This document shows positions 4,898 through 5,656 of a stretch of DNA of 5,656 nucleotides, one piece after another. Numbering within the stretch: the first letter of the stretch is position 1; every line of letters starts with the position of its first letter. The position numbers were made by a program, and so were the translations under genes. The notes under the pieces are model-generated. The model did no database searches. It had not been told where the DNA came from and saw nothing but the letters and a program-made list of their open reading frames with translations. Origin of the DNA: Spirochaetaceae bacterium (GTDB lineage Bacteria > Spirochaetota > Spirochaetia > UBA9216); assembly GCA_028527945.1 (NCBI GenBank), contig JAQQAK010000183.1:1-5656 (forward strand). Reading direction: 5' to 3'.

Positions 4898-5509
4898 ATG
4901 GCAGACAATTCAAAAATATCATTAGCACAGGCCATTTTAGCGTCTGTAGATTCAATAGTAAAAGCTCAAATTCACGCATCACGTTCATTCCTCAGTTCAA
5001 TCATGCAAATGGGTTTTGGACATCAGGGAATTGATGAGAACGGAAATATTATAAATAATAGCGAAAATGTAGATGAACTTTATAGATTAGAATTTATTCA
5101 GGAACGTGAAATAAATGGTGAAGTAAAAAAATACAGAGTTAGTGTTCCAACACTTGCGGCTTTACCAATGAATCCTCTAATGATAAATGATGCTGAAATT
5201 GATTTTAAAATGAAGATAACCACCATAGAATCAGAAAAGGGATATGGACCTGGAACAGAAGAAAAAATGAAAGAAAAAGATAAGGATAAATGGAATCCAG
5301 GAAAACGCCCATGGTTTCTGGTAGAAGATCCCAAAAGCTTTGTTGGTGAAATTGCTCCAAATTCTGATAAAAATGATTCCGGTTTTATTGGCGTCAAAAT
5401 AAATATTGGAACAGTTGATGTTCCAGACGCCCTAAGTAAATATATTAATTCACTGAGTGAGTTCAGTATAGCAGAACCACTCAAAAATAATGGAGGAAAA
5501 AATGGCTGA
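4898..5509 (+). CDS. DUF2589-family protein, first of a tandem pair
   Basis: The 203-residue protein has the layout I associate with DUF2589. An N-terminal amphipathic helix (ISLAQAILASVDSIVKAQIHASRSFLSSIMQMGF, 7-40) is rich in Ala, Gln and Ser. A beta-rich core follows, with KYRVSVPTLAALPMNPLMINDAEIDFKMKITTIES (78-112). The end FIGVKINIGTVDVPDALSKYINSLSEF (163-189) is also family-like. Between the last two lies a charged, low-complexity linker (about 113-160). No catalytic motif, signal peptide or membrane helix is seen, and the family has no established function. The start is fixed by AGGAG with 6 nt spacing. Its stop overlaps the start of the next gene by 8 bp, so the two are co-translated. 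Assignment rests on remembered family patterns, not a search. Confidence 0.8.
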   Translation: MADNSKISLAQAILASVDSIVKAQIHASRSFLSSIMQMGFGHQGIDENGNIINNSENVDELYRLEFIQEREINGEVKKYRVSVPTLAALPMNPLMINDAEIDFKMKITTIESEKGYGPGTEEKMKEKDKDKWNPGKRPWFLVEDPKSFVGEIAPNSDKNDSGFIGVKINIGTVDVPDALSKYINSLSEFSIAEPLKNNGGKNG

Positions 5510-5656
5510 TAAAGAACAGGCTTCACAAAGTGTTTCAAAACCCACAAAAGCATTGAGTTCTCTTCCGCTGACAAAACTCATTGGAGATCCGTTAATAGCA
5601 GCAGCAAAAGCACATGCTGAACTTTCCAGGGTTAATCTCGAAACAATTAAGGAATA
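5502..5656 (+). CDS. Second DUF2589-family protein, 3' end outside window
   Basis: An open frame starts at ATG 5502 with GGAGG (5492-5496) five bases upstream and runs 51 codons to the window edge. After a polar N-terminus (MADKEQASQSVSKPTK) comes SSLPLTKLIGDPLIAAAKAHAELSRVNLETIKE. This matches the DUF2589 N-terminal helix pattern (LPLxxLIGxPLxAaxxAxxxLA) more closely than does the upstream protein. Both proteins begin MAD and carry the helix in the same position, which suggests an old tandem duplication or a hetero-oligomeric pair. The 8-bp overlap with the preceding gene implies translational coupling. Confidence 0.75.
   Translation, partial: MADKEQASQSVSKPTKALSSLPLTKLIGDPLIAAAKAHAELSRVNLETIKE

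Noticed and set aside
5098..5574. Minus-strand open frame of 158 codons across the DUF2589 genes
   Set aside because: It is the antisense of two well-supported plus-strand genes with good ribosome sites and family-like sequence; it has no promoter or recognisable motif of its own.

Overview
The window is AT-rich bacterial DNA with short intergenic gaps, Shine-Dalgarno sites of the GGAGG type and sigma-70-like promoters. Nothing in it fixes the species. A low-GC host such as a spirochaete (Treponema-like) or a low-GC anaerobe would fit, but that is an impression from composition and gene content, not a phylogenetic result.

Layout. Bases 3-170 hold the C-terminal tail of a membrane protein that begins outside the window. 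A strong perfect-stem terminator follows at 300-337. Bases 597-3423 form a three-gene block: a MetE C-terminal-domain-like methyltransferase and an EamA/DMT-family transporter, both on the minus strand, and a divergent TetR-family regulator on the plus strand. The transporter-regulator gap holds two copies of one operator, TCATAC-N6-GTATGA. One covers the transporter start region and the other the tetR -10 box, and the two -35 boxes overlap, so the regulator probably represses both itself and the transporter (and possibly the methyltransferase).

This block is bounded almost exactly at both ends by two inverted copies of a repeat of about 167 bp, of which 94 bp are identical. The right copy ends in a GC-rich hairpin with a T-tract, which probably terminates tetR.

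To the right, a patatin-like phospholipase with an intact Ser/Asp dyad (3649-4662) is driven by a consensus TTGACA/TATAAT promoter placed so close to the ATG that the mRNA should be leaderless. It is followed by two overlapping genes for DUF2589-family proteins (4898-5509 and 5502 to beyond the window end). Phospholipase plus tandem DUF2589 proteins is the best candidate here for an undescribed system. A role as a membrane-active effector with partner proteins is plausible but not shown by the sequence.

No tRNA, rRNA, CRISPR array, transposase or integrase was seen.
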